Below are positions 1-9,809 of a DNA stretch of 64,000 nt, piece by piece (positions within the stretch are counted from its first letter, which is position 1; every line of letters begins with the position of its first letter). The position numbers were made by a program, and so were the translations under genes. This DNA is from Alishewanella agri BL06 (GTDB lineage: Bacteria > Pseudomonadota > Gammaproteobacteria > Enterobacterales > Alteromonadaceae), in assembly GCF_000272005.1 (NCBI RefSeq), contig NZ_AKKU01000012.1:124001-188000 (forward strand), read 5' to 3'. The notes beneath the pieces are model-generated. The model was not told where the DNA came from and searched no databases. It saw only the letters and a program-made list of their open reading frames with translations.

Positions 1-70
1 AATGCCGGTATCCAGCTTTTCGTCCAGGCCGCCGACGCGTACCAGTTCGCCGCTATGCGTTATCGGGCGT

Positions 71-1786
71 TTAATCGCTTTCCAGCCGGGTATCCAGTTG
101 TACTGTGGTAATGCGGTTACCGACAATTTCATCCACAGTTAATTTTATCGCGCCGATAATCACCTCAGCTCCAGCCACAACCTCAGTGCTCAGTTTTTCC
201 CGGCAATACTCATCCAATGTTAGCTCAGCATCCTGCCCGGTAAAATCCAGGTTATAACACCAAGCCAGATCACTAAACCGACTCGCCCCTTTTAACCTTA
301 GCGTAGTGGGTAATTCAGGGTTAATAAAACCTGGCTCAGAAAAAATTTGCTCCAGCATCGGTTTATAATCTTTTTTCAGCACCACAAACAGATGATCACC
401 AGCCTCTAGCACCGTTGAACCTCGCGGCGGAATAATTTGCTCCTGCCGGGTAATCATGGCAACCACCACCCCCTCAGGTAAGGCCATCCGGGACAAGCGG
501 CGATTGATCGCTCTCGATCCTGCTGCCAGGGTGTACTCGACAATTTCGGCGTCAACATCCCCTAAGGCGGTAATTTCCAGTGTTGCCGCTGGCTTGGCTG
601 TTACCGGTTCAATCAAATCCAACTTTTTAGCAACCCAAGCCAGAGTGGAGCCTTGTAAGGTTGCGGAAATTAACACCACAAAAAACACCGCGTTGAAAAT
701 AAGTTCCGCACCCGGCAAGCCATACATTAGTGGAAAAATCGCCAGGATAATCGGTACTGAGCCACGCAGCCCAACCCAGGACACCAGAGTCATCTGCCGT
801 AGTGAAAAGCCAAACCATTTCAGCACCGGCAATACCGCCAATGGTCGGGCCACGAAGATTAATACAGCGGCGATCAGTAACCCTTGCCACCAAACTTCCA
901 GCAGTGAGCTGGGGTTAATCAGTAACCCTAACATCACGAACATCATAATCTGGCTTAGCCAGGCCAAACCATCATGGAACAGAAAGGTCGTTTTCTGAAA
1001 CGCAAATTTGTTATTTCCAATCATCACACCACAGATAAAGATGGCCAGGAAGCCACTGCCACCGAGATTAGCCGCCAGACCAAAGGATAGTAAACCGGCA
1101 GCCGCTACCAACACCGGATATAAGCCGGTTGCCTGCAGTTGGATCCGGTGCAGCAGTTGCAGCGTCAGATAACCAATCAATAAGCCGACTAAGGCGCCGC
1201 CACCCATCTGTAAAAAGAACAGCTGCAATACGCCAACACCGGGTTTTAAGCCATTTACCAGCACTTCCAGCAATGTGACTGTTAGGAAAATTGCCATCGG
1301 GTCGTTCGAGGCACTCTCAATTTCCAGAGTCGACTTCAAGCGTTCGTTCAGATTAATACCGGCATTACGTAACAGTGAGAATACCGCTGCGGCATCAGTT
1401 GAACCGACGATAGCGCCGATCAGCAAACCTTCCATTAAGCTGATTGACAGAATATAACTGGCCGCGACGCCGGTGAGCAGCGCTGTCACCATAACCCCCA
1501 AGGTTGCCAGAATCGACGCGGGTTTCCACACCTTTTTCACCGCACTGAGGGGAGTTTGTAAACCACCGTCGAACAGAATAAAAGCCAGTGCTATGGTACC
1601 GACCGCATGCGCGAACTGCGGGTTGTTAAAGGCTAAACGACCAAACCCTTCCTCTCCGGCTAACATCCCGACTAATAAAAACAGCACCAGCATCGGTAAA
1701 CCCAACCGGGCTGACAGCTTACTGGACAGAATACCCAGTAGAATCAGCACAGAGGCAACGAGAATAAGCTGGTCAATCAAAAACAT
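71..1786 (-). CDS. nhaP2: K+/H+ antiporter, NhaP2/CvrA type
   Basis: Inner-membrane cation/proton antiporter of the CPA1 family; the family exchanges K+ (or Na+) for H+ and helps with osmotic and pH balance. The first 390 or so residues are a run of about 12 hydrophobic segments, including the conserved stretch with STDAAAVFSLL near residue 130 and the ESASNDPMA motif near 155-165, which carries the ion-binding acidic residues. The cytoplasmic tail (about residues 400-490) looks like a TrkA-C/RCK_C regulatory domain, followed by a short C-terminal domain. The 571 aa length is normal for NhaP2. It lies 11 bases downstream of the serine hydrolase gene on the same strand, so the two are probably cotranscribed. 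Family assignment is firm; the ion preference is not readable from sequence. Confidence 0.9.
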   Translation of the reverse strand: MFLIDQLILVASVLILLGILSSKLSARLGLPMLVLFLLVGMLAGEEGFGRLAFNNPQFAHAVGTIALAFILFDGGLQTPLSAVKKVWKPASILATLGVMVTALLTGVAASYILSISLMEGLLIGAIVGSTDAAAVFSLLRNAGINLNERLKSTLEIESASNDPMAIFLTVTLLEVLVNGLKPGVGVLQLFFLQMGGGALVGLLIGYLTLQLLHRIQLQATGLYPVLVAAAGLLSFGLAANLGGSGFLAIFICGVMIGNNKFAFQKTTFLFHDGLAWLSQIMMFVMLGLLINPSSLLEVWWQGLLIAAVLIFVARPLAVLPVLKWFGFSLRQMTLVSWVGLRGSVPIILAIFPLMYGLPGAELIFNAVFFVVLISATLQGSTLAWVAKKLDLIEPVTAKPAATLEITALGDVDAEIVEYTLAAGSRAINRRLSRMALPEGVVVAMITRQEQIIPPRGSTVLEAGDHLFVVLKKDYKPMLEQIFSEPGFINPELPTTLRLKGASRFSDLAWCYNLDFTGQDAELTLDEYCREKLSTEVVAGAEVIIGAIKLTVDEIVGNRITTVQLDTRLESD

Positions 1787-1797
1787 AGTCGGTCCTT

Positions 1798-3411
1798 TTA
1801 CGGTAAAGCCTGATAAATAAGGGTTAATATGGAGCCATAACGTCCGGTTTCAAAGCTATCTCCGCTAAAACGGTAGCTGTCACCCTCGGCAACGATTGGG
1901 CTGTGCTTTTTATTGGTAAGTAGTACCACCAATAATTGCTGTTCCGGATCGATCACTGTCGCAGTGCCGGTCCAACCGGTATGACCATAGGCACTGTCAC
2001 TGGCATAGGCACCAAAGTGCCAGTTTAAGTCGCCCTGCACTGCGGTGCGCCAGCCCAGTCCAAAGCGATGGTCATAGGGTGACGGCGCCACAAACTGTGC
2101 CAGGGTTGCCGGTGTAAAAAACTGCTGCCAGCCATAACCACCACCTTGTAAACTTAACGCCATCAACACGGCCAGCTCTTCAGCGGTGCTAAACAAACCG
2201 GCATGGCCTGCCACGCCCTGAAACGAATAAAAGGCTTTTTCGTCATGCACCTCGCCGACAATCACGCCGCTACGATTGGCCGGAAAACTAACCCGGCCGC
2301 CACGGCTGTTACCATCGAGCTCTGTTGCGGCAATCTGCTCGCGGCTAAAGCCATGTTGCAGCGGATTAAACAGGGTGTGGGATAACCCCAGCGGTAAATA
2401 AAACTGCTGACGCAGATACTGATCCAGTGACAGGCCACTGAGTCGCTCAATTAGCATCCCCAGCAGCATATAGTCGACATCACTGTAGACTACGGCCGTG
2501 CCACGCTCAGTCGCAAACGGGACCTGAGTCAGAATAAGCTGCTCGGTATCGGCTTTATTTAACGAATAGAACTGCGGGCCATGCCGGTTATCCGGGCGGA
2601 AAAAATGCACCTCGGGCGCATAGCCGGCAGTGTGGTACAGCAGGTCACTGACCGTGCGCTGCTCGCGGCCATCGCCCTGATACTCAGGCAGATAGTGCTG
2701 TACCGGCTTAGTCACATCCAGCTTACCCTCACTGACTAAGCGCATCAGCGCATAGTTAGTGGCATACATTTTACTGTTAGAGGCGATATCAAACAGCGTA
2801 TCGGTTTGCATCAGCCGCGGCTGGCTCAGCAGGGTTCCGTCCGCCTGGTAACGCTCGGCATAGCCATAGGCACTGTGTTTAATAATGACGCCGTCTTTTA
2901 CCACCACTAGCACGGCACCGGGAAAGCCTTGCCTGATCTCCTGCTCTATTAACTGGTCAACGGCACTAAAGGCGGTGGCATAAGAGGTCAGATCGCTGCG
3001 TAATGTCGGATAAGGGATGCTAATTTGTACCTGTGCATTGGCCGGCTTGATACTGACCAACTCCAGCCGGTTCTCGCCATTACGGGTTAGCTTCGAAATA
3101 TCAATCCGTTGCTGTTGCGCTGTGGCTGTAAGCGTCAGCAGCTGTTGATTCAGCCTCAGTTGTAACTCCTGTGTCTGTTGCAGATCGATCAATAACTCGC
3201 CCTGACCGGCATAAGCCAGAAAACGCCGTTTATTATTTACCGCAACACGCTCACTGCGCTGCTCCGGCCAATGCAACACCAACTGGCCACGCTGCTCGGC
3301 CAGTACCAGTTGCTCAGCTGCGCTAACAGTGCGACTGGGAGCTTGCTGCGACAAACTACAAGCCACCAGACTAAGCAACAGGCAACCGCTAAATAATAAA
3401 CGTCCTAACAT
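1798..3411 (-). CDS. Serine hydrolase / beta-lactamase-fold lipoprotein (YfeW-like)
   Basis: Serine hydrolase of the class C beta-lactamase/penicillin-binding-protein fold, probably acting on peptidoglycan or small esters/peptides in the periplasm. The SxxK nucleophile motif is SNSK in a DIASNSKMYATNYALMRL segment, the YxN-like motif is the YSDVDYML region, and the third motif is GHTGWTGT near the C terminus. About 130 residues without clear similarity precede the catalytic domain. The frame is open further upstream, but the start chosen (ATG at 3411) gives a lipoprotein signal MLGRLLFSGCLLLSLVAC with a VAC lipobox; the longer form would bury it. The layout resembles E. coli YfeW (PBP4B), but the assignment stops at family level. 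Confidence 0.82.
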   Translation of the reverse strand: MLGRLLFSGCLLLSLVACSLSQQAPSRTVSAAEQLVLAEQRGQLVLHWPEQRSERVAVNNKRRFLAYAGQGELLIDLQQTQELQLRLNQQLLTLTATAQQQRIDISKLTRNGENRLELVSIKPANAQVQISIPYPTLRSDLTSYATAFSAVDQLIEQEIRQGFPGAVLVVVKDGVIIKHSAYGYAERYQADGTLLSQPRLMQTDTLFDIASNSKMYATNYALMRLVSEGKLDVTKPVQHYLPEYQGDGREQRTVSDLLYHTAGYAPEVHFFRPDNRHGPQFYSLNKADTEQLILTQVPFATERGTAVVYSDVDYMLLGMLIERLSGLSLDQYLRQQFYLPLGLSHTLFNPLQHGFSREQIAATELDGNSRGGRVSFPANRSGVIVGEVHDEKAFYSFQGVAGHAGLFSTAEELAVLMALSLQGGGYGWQQFFTPATLAQFVAPSPYDHRFGLGWRTAVQGDLNWHFGAYASDSAYGHTGWTGTATVIDPEQQLLVVLLTNKKHSPIVAEGDSYRFSGDSFETGRYGSILTLIYQALP

Positions 3412-3455
3412 ACAGTTCCACCGCTTCTTTTTTCGGACCTCGCCCAGTGCTGCCG

Positions 3456-3494
3456 CCAAAAATGACACAGCCGGCGTTAAACAACCGGCTGTGT
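3456..3494 (-). terminator. Rho-independent terminator of tyrS
   Basis: On the minus strand a 10-bp perfect stem (ACACAGCCGG / CCGGCTGTGT) is followed by CATTTTTG. It sits about 50 bases past the tyrS stop and ends tyrS transcription before the serine hydrolase gene. Confidence 0.8.
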
Positions 3495-3540
3495 TGAAAA
3501 GACTACGTTTGGCAGCAGGCATTCGCTGCCAGGCCGGTCA

Positions 3541-4743
3541 TTACTGCAAGGTGACTTTGGCAAACTTACGTTTACCGACCTGATAAATTTGGCTGCTGCC
3601 TTTCGCGACATCCAGTTTGCTATCTTCAATCTTTTGCTCACCGTTTAATTTCACCGCGCCTTGCTTAATCATCCGGATTGCTTCTGAAGTGCTGTCAACC
3701 AAACCCGCTTCTTTTAGTAAGTTAGCAATCGGCATTGCCTGTCCCTCACAGCTTAGCAGCACTTCCGGAATATCATCTGGTAAAGCATTTTTGCTAAAAC
3801 GCTGAGTAAAATCCTGATGCGCCGCTTCAGCAGCTGTCTCATCATGGAAACGGGCAATAATCTCTTTTGCCAGTAAAATCTTCACATCGCGCGGGTTGGC
3901 ACCGGCTAACACATCCTGCTTTAACTGCTGGATTTCCGCTAACGGCCGGAAGCTTAACAAATCGTAGTAGCGCCACATCAGATCGTCAGAAATCGACATG
4001 ATTTTGCCAAACATCTCGCTCGGTGCATCAGTAATGCCGACATAGTTGCCCAGCGACTTGGACATCTTCTGCACGCCGTCCAGACCTTCCAGCAACGGCA
4101 CCATCATCACGGTTTGCGGCCGCATACCTTCTTCTTTTTGCAGCTCACGGCCCATTAGCAGGTTAAAGCGCTGATCGGTACCGCCCATCTCGACATCGGC
4201 TTCTAATGCTACGGAGTCCCAGCCCTGTACCAGCGGATAGAGGAACTCGTGGATCGAGATCGACTGGTTGTTAGCAAAGCGCTTTTTAAAATCGTCGCGC
4301 TCCAGCATCCGCGCGACCGTCTGACGCGACGCCAGCTTAATCATGCCAGCTGCACCCAACTCGCCCATCCATTGCGAGTTAAAGGCTACCCGGGTTTTCG
4401 CCGGATCAAGAATTTTAAACACTTGTTCTTTGTAGGTTTCGGCGTTTGCCAGCACATCCTCGCGGCTTAGCGGCTTGCGGGTCACGTTTTTACCGCTTGG
4501 ATCACCAATCATGCCGGTAAAGTCACCGATCAGGAAAATCACCTCATGGCCCAGCTGCTGGAAAGTCCGCAATTTATTAATCAGTACCGTATGGCCTAAA
4601 TGCAAATCAGGAGCGGTGGGATCAAAGCCGGCCTTGATCTTTAGCGGCTTACCTTCTTTTAATTTGGCAATTAGCTCTTCTTCCAGCAGAATTTCTTCGC
4701 AACCGCGTTTCAGCTCTGCTAATGCCTGTGCCCAATCGGCCAT
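3541..4743 (-). CDS. tyrS: Tyrosyl-tRNA synthetase
   Basis: Class I aminoacyl-tRNA synthetase that charges tRNA-Tyr in the cytoplasm. The HIGH-type motif HLGH is near residue 48 and the KMSKS loop ([11 protein letters not shown]) near 225. The C-terminal 65 residues form an S4-like RNA-binding domain ([19 protein letters not shown]). The start at 4743 (MADWAQ) is preferred because AGGAG stands at a good distance upstream (GCAGGAGTATAAAATG); the ATG at 4776 has no such site. At 400 aa it belongs to the longer TyrZ-like bacterial group. It is divergent from the M23 peptidase gene and has its own terminator. Confidence 0.96.
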   Translation of the reverse strand: MADWAQALAELKRGCEEILLEEELIAKLKEGKPLKIKAGFDPTAPDLHLGHTVLINKLRTFQQLGHEVIFLIGDFTGMIGDPSGKNVTRKPLSREDVLANAETYKEQVFKILDPAKTRVAFNSQWMGELGAAGMIKLASRQTVARMLERDDFKKRFANNQSISIHEFLYPLVQGWDSVALEADVEMGGTDQRFNLLMGRELQKEEGMRPQTVMMVPLLEGLDGVQKMSKSLGNYVGITDAPSEMFGKIMSISDDLMWRYYDLLSFRPLAEIQQLKQDVLAGANPRDVKILLAKEIIARFHDETAAEAAHQDFTQRFSKNALPDDIPEVLLSCEGQAMPIANLLKEAGLVDSTSEAIRMIKQGAVKLNGEQKIEDSKLDVAKGSSQIYQVGKRKFAKVTLQ

Positions 4744-4892
4744 TTTATACTCCTGCAATCTTGCTTTTTCGCTCATAGAACAGCCATTCTAGCTGATGTT
4801 CCGCCATGACGAAACGCAGAAAAGTCTGGTATCACCGAAAAAAAGGGTTTATGCTCGGTTTTTGTGCATTTTCAACTCGATGGTATTTCCCG

Positions 4893-6311
4893 ATGCAACA
4901 ACTGGTCTCGCAATTACCTTCCCGCCACCGTCTGTTGATTCTGTTGGTTTCCGTGCTGCTAGCCATTTTACTACTGATGCCGTCCGAACACGCCTCGGCA
5001 TCGCGCAATACTGAGCGCCCGGCAGATGAGATTGCTACCGGATTAGACCTTGCCGCCATCGATAATCTTGTCAGTGACGAATTACGTGACGCTGTTGCCG
5101 CAGAACTGTCAAACACCGCAACGGATAGCGACCTAACCAATACAACAGCCGATATGCCAGAACCCACATCACAACAACCAGGCGCTGAACCGGGGTTAAA
5201 CTGGGTAACCGTCTCTGTGCAATCCGGCGATATTTTATCGGGTCTGTTCCGCAAGGCCGGAGTAAGCCAGCAAACCATGCAACAGATCCTGGATCTGGGC
5301 CGGCCAACCCGCACCCTAACCCGGTTATTTCCTGGCGAGCAAATTGAGTTTGGTCTGGATCAGCAAGGCGAGCTGCAGCAATTACGCTATGCCATTAACC
5401 GCCTGGAAACCTTGGAAGTCTCACGTCAGAGCGATGGCGGTTTTAGTGCCGCTACCAGTAAAAAAACGGTTGAGTTGCAGCAACAATTCGCCGCCGGTGA
5501 AATCCGCAGTAGTTTCTGGCATGCCGGTCTGGCTGCCGGCTTAACGGAGAGCCAGATCATGCAACTGGCCGGTGTCTTTGGCTGGGATATCGATTTTGCG
5601 CTGGATTTACGCGCCGGTGATAGCTTCGCCGTATTATTTAATGCCGAATATCTGGAAGGCGAGCCATTGGGTAACGGTACTATTCTGGCGGCAGAATTTA
5701 CCAATCAGGGCGAGGTATATCAAGCCATCCTGCACTCTGACGGCAACTACTATAAACCGAATGGTCAGAGCATGCGTCAGGCTTTTTTGCGCGCCCCGGT
5801 AAGTTTTCAGTACGTCAGTTCTAATTTTAATCCAAGGCGCCTGCACCCGGTATTAGGTACAGTGCGGGCCCATAATGGCACTGACTATGTGGCACCTGTT
5901 GGTACCCCTATTATGGCAGCCGGTGATGGTCGGGTAACACATTCCGCTTTTAATAATCTGAATGGTCATTATGTCTTTATTCAGCATGCGAATAATGTCA
6001 CTACCAAGTACCTGCATTTATCCCGCCGCGACGTTAAAGTCGGGCAAAGGGTAAAGCAAGGCCAAACTATAGGCCGGTTGGGAGCTACGGGCCGGGTTAC
6101 CGGTGCCCATTTGCATTATGAATTTATCGTGGCTGGCGTACATCGTAATCCACGTACCGTGAAACTGCCGCAGGCAACACCACTAACCGGCCAGCAAAAA
6201 CAGCAGTTTAGTGTCACTGCCAGCACCCTACTCAGAGAATTACAGCAACAACAGCAGCAGTATCTGGCGGCCCGCCAAAACCCAACTGATTCTGAACAGG
6301 CGGCGCCCTGA
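4893..6311 (+). CDS. M23 peptidoglycan DD-metalloendopeptidase (MepM/OapA-like)
   Basis: Membrane-anchored zinc endopeptidase, likely cutting peptide crosslinks in the cell wall to allow growth. An N-terminal membrane segment (HRLLILLVSVLLAILLLMP) is followed by an acidic linker, an OapA/LysM-like region with VSVQSGDILSGLFRKAGVSQ, and an M23 domain near the C terminus with the zinc motifs HNGTDYVAP and HLHYEF and the turn VGTPIMAAGDG. Both ligand motifs are intact, so it should be active. The frame is open to an ATG at 4806, but the start at 4893 (MQQLVSQLPS) matches relatives better; neither has a strong ribosome site. It is divergent from tyrS, an arrangement common in this group. Confidence 0.85.
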   Translation: MQQLVSQLPSRHRLLILLVSVLLAILLLMPSEHASASRNTERPADEIATGLDLAAIDNLVSDELRDAVAAELSNTATDSDLTNTTADMPEPTSQQPGAEPGLNWVTVSVQSGDILSGLFRKAGVSQQTMQQILDLGRPTRTLTRLFPGEQIEFGLDQQGELQQLRYAINRLETLEVSRQSDGGFSAATSKKTVELQQQFAAGEIRSSFWHAGLAAGLTESQIMQLAGVFGWDIDFALDLRAGDSFAVLFNAEYLEGEPLGNGTILAAEFTNQGEVYQAILHSDGNYYKPNGQSMRQAFLRAPVSFQYVSSNFNPRRLHPVLGTVRAHNGTDYVAPVGTPIMAAGDGRVTHSAFNNLNGHYVFIQHANNVTTKYLHLSRRDVKVGQRVKQGQTIGRLGATGRVTGAHLHYEFIVAGVHRNPRTVKLPQATPLTGQQKQQFSVTASTLLRELQQQQQQYLAARQNPTDSEQAAP

Positions 6312-6343
6312 GCTAAGTGAGTTTATTCTGAGCTAACCCCTGC

Positions 6344-6371
6344 AAAAACGCCCACCTAAGTGGGCGTTTTT
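6344..6371. terminator. Bidirectional terminator between the M23 gene and oadB
   Basis: A symmetric hairpin AAAAACGCCCA-CCTAAG-TGGGCGTTTTT gives a GC stem flanked by A and T runs on both sides. It can end both converging transcripts. Confidence 0.9.
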
Positions 6372-6389
6372 GCTAAGCTTAGAATTTCT

Positions 6390-7520
6390 CTAACCAACCA
6401 GAGCCAGCAAAATCCCTGCTGCGACTGCCGAGCCTATGACCCCTGCGACATTTGGCCCCATCGCATGCATCAACAGGAAGTTATGTGGGTCAGCTTCCAG
6501 GCCCAATTTATTCGATACCCTGGCCGCCATCGGCACCGCCGACACACCGGCCGAACCGATTAGTGGGTTAATCGGTTGCTTCGAAACCTTATTCATCAGC
6601 TTAGCCATTAACACACCGGCGGCAGTACCAATGGCAAAGGCGACCATGCCCAACAGCAGAATTCCTAAGGTTTGGGTGGTGAGAAACTTATCCGCACTCA
6701 ACCGCGAACCCACTGCTAAGCCGAGGAAAATAGTGACGATATTAATCAGCTCGTTCTGGGCCGTTTTACTCAGGCGGTCAACAACCCCGCACTCTTTCAT
6801 CAGATTACCTAAACAGAACATTCCGATCAGTGGTGCTGCTGTTGGTAACAGTAAGATGGTTAGCAGCAGTAGCAATAACGGAAACACAATTTTCTCACGC
6901 TTACTGACCACCCTAAGCTGTGTCATCTGAATTTTGCGTTCTGCTTCGGTAGTCAGGGCCCGCATAATCGGCGGTTGGATCAAGGGCACCAAAGCCATAT
7001 AGGAGTATGCCGCCACGGCTATCGCACCGAGCAGATCCGGCGCTAACCGCGATGCCAGGAAAATGGCAGTCGGACCATCAGCACCACCGATAATCGCAAT
7101 GGCAGACGCCTCTTTGAGCGTAAAACTTAAGCCTGGCACCCAATTCAACGCGATAGCGCCAAATAAGGTCGCAAAGATCCCGAACTGGGCAGCCGCACCC
7201 AAGAACATGGTCCTTGGGTTGGCGATTAGCGCGCCAAAATCGGTCATCGCGCCCACGCCAAGGAAGATCAGTAATGGAAAAAGTCCGGAGGTAATCCCCA
7301 TTTCATAAAACAAATACAGAATACCACCCGGCTCCCCCATCCCTGCTAGTGGGATATTAGTCAGGATGGCGCCAAAACCAATCGGCACCAGTAGCAAGGG
7401 TTCAAAACCTCTGGCAATCGCCAGATACAGCAAAACGACCCCAACCAACATCATCACGATCTGACCAGGCGTGAAGTTGACTAGACCGGTCGAGGCAATC
7501 AGCGTTTGTAATGCTTCCAT
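6390..7520 (-). CDS. oadB: Sodium-translocating decarboxylase, beta subunit
   Basis: Integral membrane subunit that decarboxylates carboxybiotin and uses the released energy to pump Na+ out. It has about nine or more hydrophobic segments. The family's conserved acidic site is in the [19 protein letters not shown] stretch near residue 147, and a second conserved membrane region ([19 protein letters not shown]) lies near the C terminus. The 376 aa length is typical for OadB. It is the last gene of oadG-oadA-oadB, 25 bases after oadA, and ends at the bidirectional terminator. The oadA neighbour points to oxaloacetate as substrate; related methylmalonyl-CoA pumps share this subunit. Confidence 0.92.
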   Translation of the reverse strand: MEALQTLIASTGLVNFTPGQIVMMLVGVVLLYLAIARGFEPLLLVPIGFGAILTNIPLAGMGEPGGILYLFYEMGITSGLFPLLIFLGVGAMTDFGALIANPRTMFLGAAAQFGIFATLFGAIALNWVPGLSFTLKEASAIAIIGGADGPTAIFLASRLAPDLLGAIAVAAYSYMALVPLIQPPIMRALTTEAERKIQMTQLRVVSKREKIVFPLLLLLLTILLLPTAAPLIGMFCLGNLMKECGVVDRLSKTAQNELINIVTIFLGLAVGSRLSADKFLTTQTLGILLLGMVAFAIGTAAGVLMAKLMNKVSKQPINPLIGSAGVSAVPMAARVSNKLGLEADPHNFLLMHAMGPNVAGVIGSAVAAGILLALVG

Positions 7521-7545
7521 TTCTAATCCTTAACGACGACCGGGT

Positions 7546-9333
7546 TTATTCAAAGCTGATTAACACGTCGCCATTGGCAACGGCATCGCCGGCGGCAACG
7601 TGAATTTTTGCCACAACACCATCGGCCACGGCACGCACCTCGGTTTCCATCTTCATCGCTTCCATAATGATCACCACGTCACCGCGCTTAACACTGGCAC
7701 CGGCCTTAGTGACGACTTTCCAGATATTGCCGGCCAGCGGTGAATTTAACGTGGTGCTACCGGTAACAGAGGCACTGCCCGGGATATTTTCTGACACCAC
7801 AGGCTTAACGCTGCTGAGCTCACCACTGGGTGCGACTTCAACTTCATAAACCTTCCCATCAACCCGTACGCTATAACTGGCAGGGCCAGCAGTGTTTATC
7901 GGCTTAGACTGACTGGATGACGTTGTTTTTACCGGTTCATCGACCAAATCTGGCGCCGGCTCGAAGGCGGCAGGGTTATTGCGGTTTTTCAGGAATTTTA
8001 AACCAACTTGCGGGAACAGCGCATAGGTCAGCACATCATCGACCAGCTCTGACGCTAAATCGATGTTTTCAGTTTTCGCCAGCTCGGATAATTCTGTAGT
8101 GAGCTTTTCAAGTTCAGGCGTCAGCACATCGGCTGGCCGACAGGTAAGCGCTTTGCCGCCGGCCAGCACTTTTTGTTGCAGCTCAGTATTAACCGGTGCA
8201 GGTGTAGCACCATACTCGCCTTTTAACACGCCTGCGGTTTCTTTGGTGATACTCTTATAGCGTTCACCGGTTAACACATTAAGTACCGCCTGAGTGCCGA
8301 CAATTTGTGAAGTTGGCGTCACCAGTGGGATATAGCCCAGATCTTCACGCACACGGGGAATTTCTTTTAATACCTCGTCCAGTTTTTCCAGTGCGCCCTG
8401 CTCTTTTAGCTGGCTTTCCATATTGGTCAGCATACCACCGGGCACCTGTGCTAACAAAATACGGGCATCAATACCTTTTAACGAACCTTCAAACTTGGCG
8501 TACTTCTTCCGGACGTCGCGGAAATAGGCAGCAATTTCTGCCAGCAATTCCATATTCAGGCCGGTATCACGTTCGGTGTTTTCGGTAATAGCTACCAAGG
8601 TTTCGGTTGCACTATGGCCATAGGTCATACTCATCGAGGAAATGGCAGTATCTAACATATCGATACCGGCATCCACCGCTTTCTGATAAGTCGCAGTACT
8701 CAAACCGGTGGTGGCATGGCATTGCATCGCCAATGGGATCTTCACCGACTCCTTAATGCGGGTAACCAGCTCTTCGCAATCATAAGGCTTCAGCAAGCCG
8801 GCCATATCTTTAATACAAATTGAGTCGCAGCCCATATCTTCCAGCTGTCGTGCCATATCCACCCAGCTATCTATGGTATGTACCGGGCTAACGGTGTAAG
8901 AAATCGTGCCCTGGGCATGCGCCCCCACTTTAATCGCGGCCTGAACTGCCGTTTGCAGGTTGCGGATATCGTTCATTGCATCGAAAATCCGGAACACATC
9001 GACGCCGTTTTCATGCGCGCGCTCAACAAATCGGGTCACCACATCATCGGCGTAGTGGCGGTAACCGAGTAAATTCTGACCACGCAGCAACATTTGCTGC
9101 TTGGTATTTGGCATCGCTTTCTTTAATTCCCGGATCCGATGCCAGGGGTCTTCGCCCAGATAACGGATACAGGCGTCAAAGGTCGCACCACCCCAGGATT
9201 CGACCGACCAGTAACCTACCTGGTCTAATTTACTGGCGATCGGTAACATGTCCTCTAACCGCAGTCGGGTCGCCAGTAATGATTGATGCGCATCACGCAG
9301 CACCAGTTCGGTTAATAACAAAGGCTTAGACAT
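7546..9333 (-). CDS. oadA: Oxaloacetate decarboxylase, alpha subunit
   Basis: Cytoplasmic carboxyltransferase plus biotin carrier of the Na+ pump: it moves CO2 from oxaloacetate to biotin, leaving pyruvate. The N-terminal TIM-barrel begins [19 protein letters not shown], with metal-site residues further on in the AMQCHATTG region. A conserved carboxylase C-terminal region follows, then a low-complexity Thr/Ser/Pro linker near residue 475. A biotinyl domain ends the protein, with the biotin lysine in [10 protein letters not shown]. The 595 aa length is normal. Within the operon it is 20 bases downstream of oadG. Confidence 0.95.
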   Translation of the reverse strand: MSKPLLLTELVLRDAHQSLLATRLRLEDMLPIASKLDQVGYWSVESWGGATFDACIRYLGEDPWHRIRELKKAMPNTKQQMLLRGQNLLGYRHYADDVVTRFVERAHENGVDVFRIFDAMNDIRNLQTAVQAAIKVGAHAQGTISYTVSPVHTIDSWVDMARQLEDMGCDSICIKDMAGLLKPYDCEELVTRIKESVKIPLAMQCHATTGLSTATYQKAVDAGIDMLDTAISSMSMTYGHSATETLVAITENTERDTGLNMELLAEIAAYFRDVRKKYAKFEGSLKGIDARILLAQVPGGMLTNMESQLKEQGALEKLDEVLKEIPRVREDLGYIPLVTPTSQIVGTQAVLNVLTGERYKSITKETAGVLKGEYGATPAPVNTELQQKVLAGGKALTCRPADVLTPELEKLTTELSELAKTENIDLASELVDDVLTYALFPQVGLKFLKNRNNPAAFEPAPDLVDEPVKTTSSSQSKPINTAGPASYSVRVDGKVYEVEVAPSGELSSVKPVVSENIPGSASVTGSTTLNSPLAGNIWKVVTKAGASVKRGDVVIIMEAMKMETEVRAVADGVVAKIHVAAGDAVANGDVLISFE

Positions 9334-9353
9334 GCCAGTATCCTCTTTATCGA

Positions 9354-9596
9354 TTATTGTTTTTGGCGGTATTGATGCACAGCTGCTCCGATGGCAGCGA
9401 CAACCGCAGGCGAGACAGTTTGACTGGAGGCAGTTTCCAGTTTGGTAGATTTTTCGGCTTGCTTAACCGGAAAGTAACGCTGCACGGTGTGACTCATCAG
9501 TCTTAACAGCACTACCAGCAAGAACAGGAACGTAAACACTGCGACCATGCCAATAAACATCAGCGCCGCTGCTTCTAAAAGGAGATCTGCAACCAT
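9354..9596 (-). CDS. oadG: Oxaloacetate decarboxylase, gamma subunit
   Basis: Small membrane subunit that holds the alpha and beta subunits together. It has one N-terminal membrane helix ([20 protein letters not shown]) and a cytoplasmic tail ending [16 protein letters not shown], as usual for OadG. The frame is open to 9662, but the start at 9596 ([14 protein letters not shown]) is chosen because an AGGG lies about 10 bases upstream and the resulting 80 aa fits the family. It is the first gene of the oadGAB operon; a MetJ-like site lies about 130 bases upstream. Confidence 0.88.
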   Translation of the reverse strand: MVADLLLEAAALMFIGMVAVFTFLFLLVVLLRLMSHTVQRYFPVKQAEKSTKLETASSQTVSPAVVAAIGAAVHQYRQKQ

Positions 9597-9725
9597 CAGT
9601 AAACCCTGTGTTAATTGCAATTTATTATTAACAGTATGGCCCAGATTTCGGCCTGCGAACAATAAATTAGCCTTATAGCTACTATTGGTATTTCTATACG
9701 ATCATGCCACAACAATCAAGAGTCA

Positions 9726-9757
9726 AGACGTTTATATTTCCAGACATCTAAACGCTT
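9726..9757. promoter_or_regulatory. MetJ-box-like site upstream of oadGAB
   Basis: Four 8-base units in register: AGACGTTT, ATATTTCC, AGACATCT, AAACGCTT. Units 1 and 3 each match the met-box consensus AGACGTCT at 7 of 8 positions; units 2 and 4 match weakly. It lies in the only promoter space for oadG. MetJ binding is inferred from the resemblance; the better site ahead of metA in this window shows the regulon exists here. Confidence 0.4.
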
Positions 9758-9785
9758 AATGGCTATTCAGCACCGTTATCAGGGC

Positions 9786-9809
9786 AAAAAAATGCCGGCT
9801 TAGCCGGCA
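9786..9809 (-). terminator. Terminator of pqiABC enclosing the pqiC stop codon
   Basis: On the minus strand: TGCCGGC-TAA-GCCGGCA followed by a run of T. The TAA in the loop is the pqiC stop codon, so the last sense codons form the 5' arm of the stem. Confidence 0.85.

Noticed and set aside
1-111. Open frames on both strands at the left edge (plus frame closing at 111; minus frame running out of the window)
   Set aside because: Too short to judge; no start, motif or recognisable protein, and both overlap the nhaP2 3' end.
456-998. 180 aa plus-strand open frame inside nhaP2
   Set aside because: Antisense shadow of a clear coding gene; Ser/Thr/Pro-rich low-complexity product.
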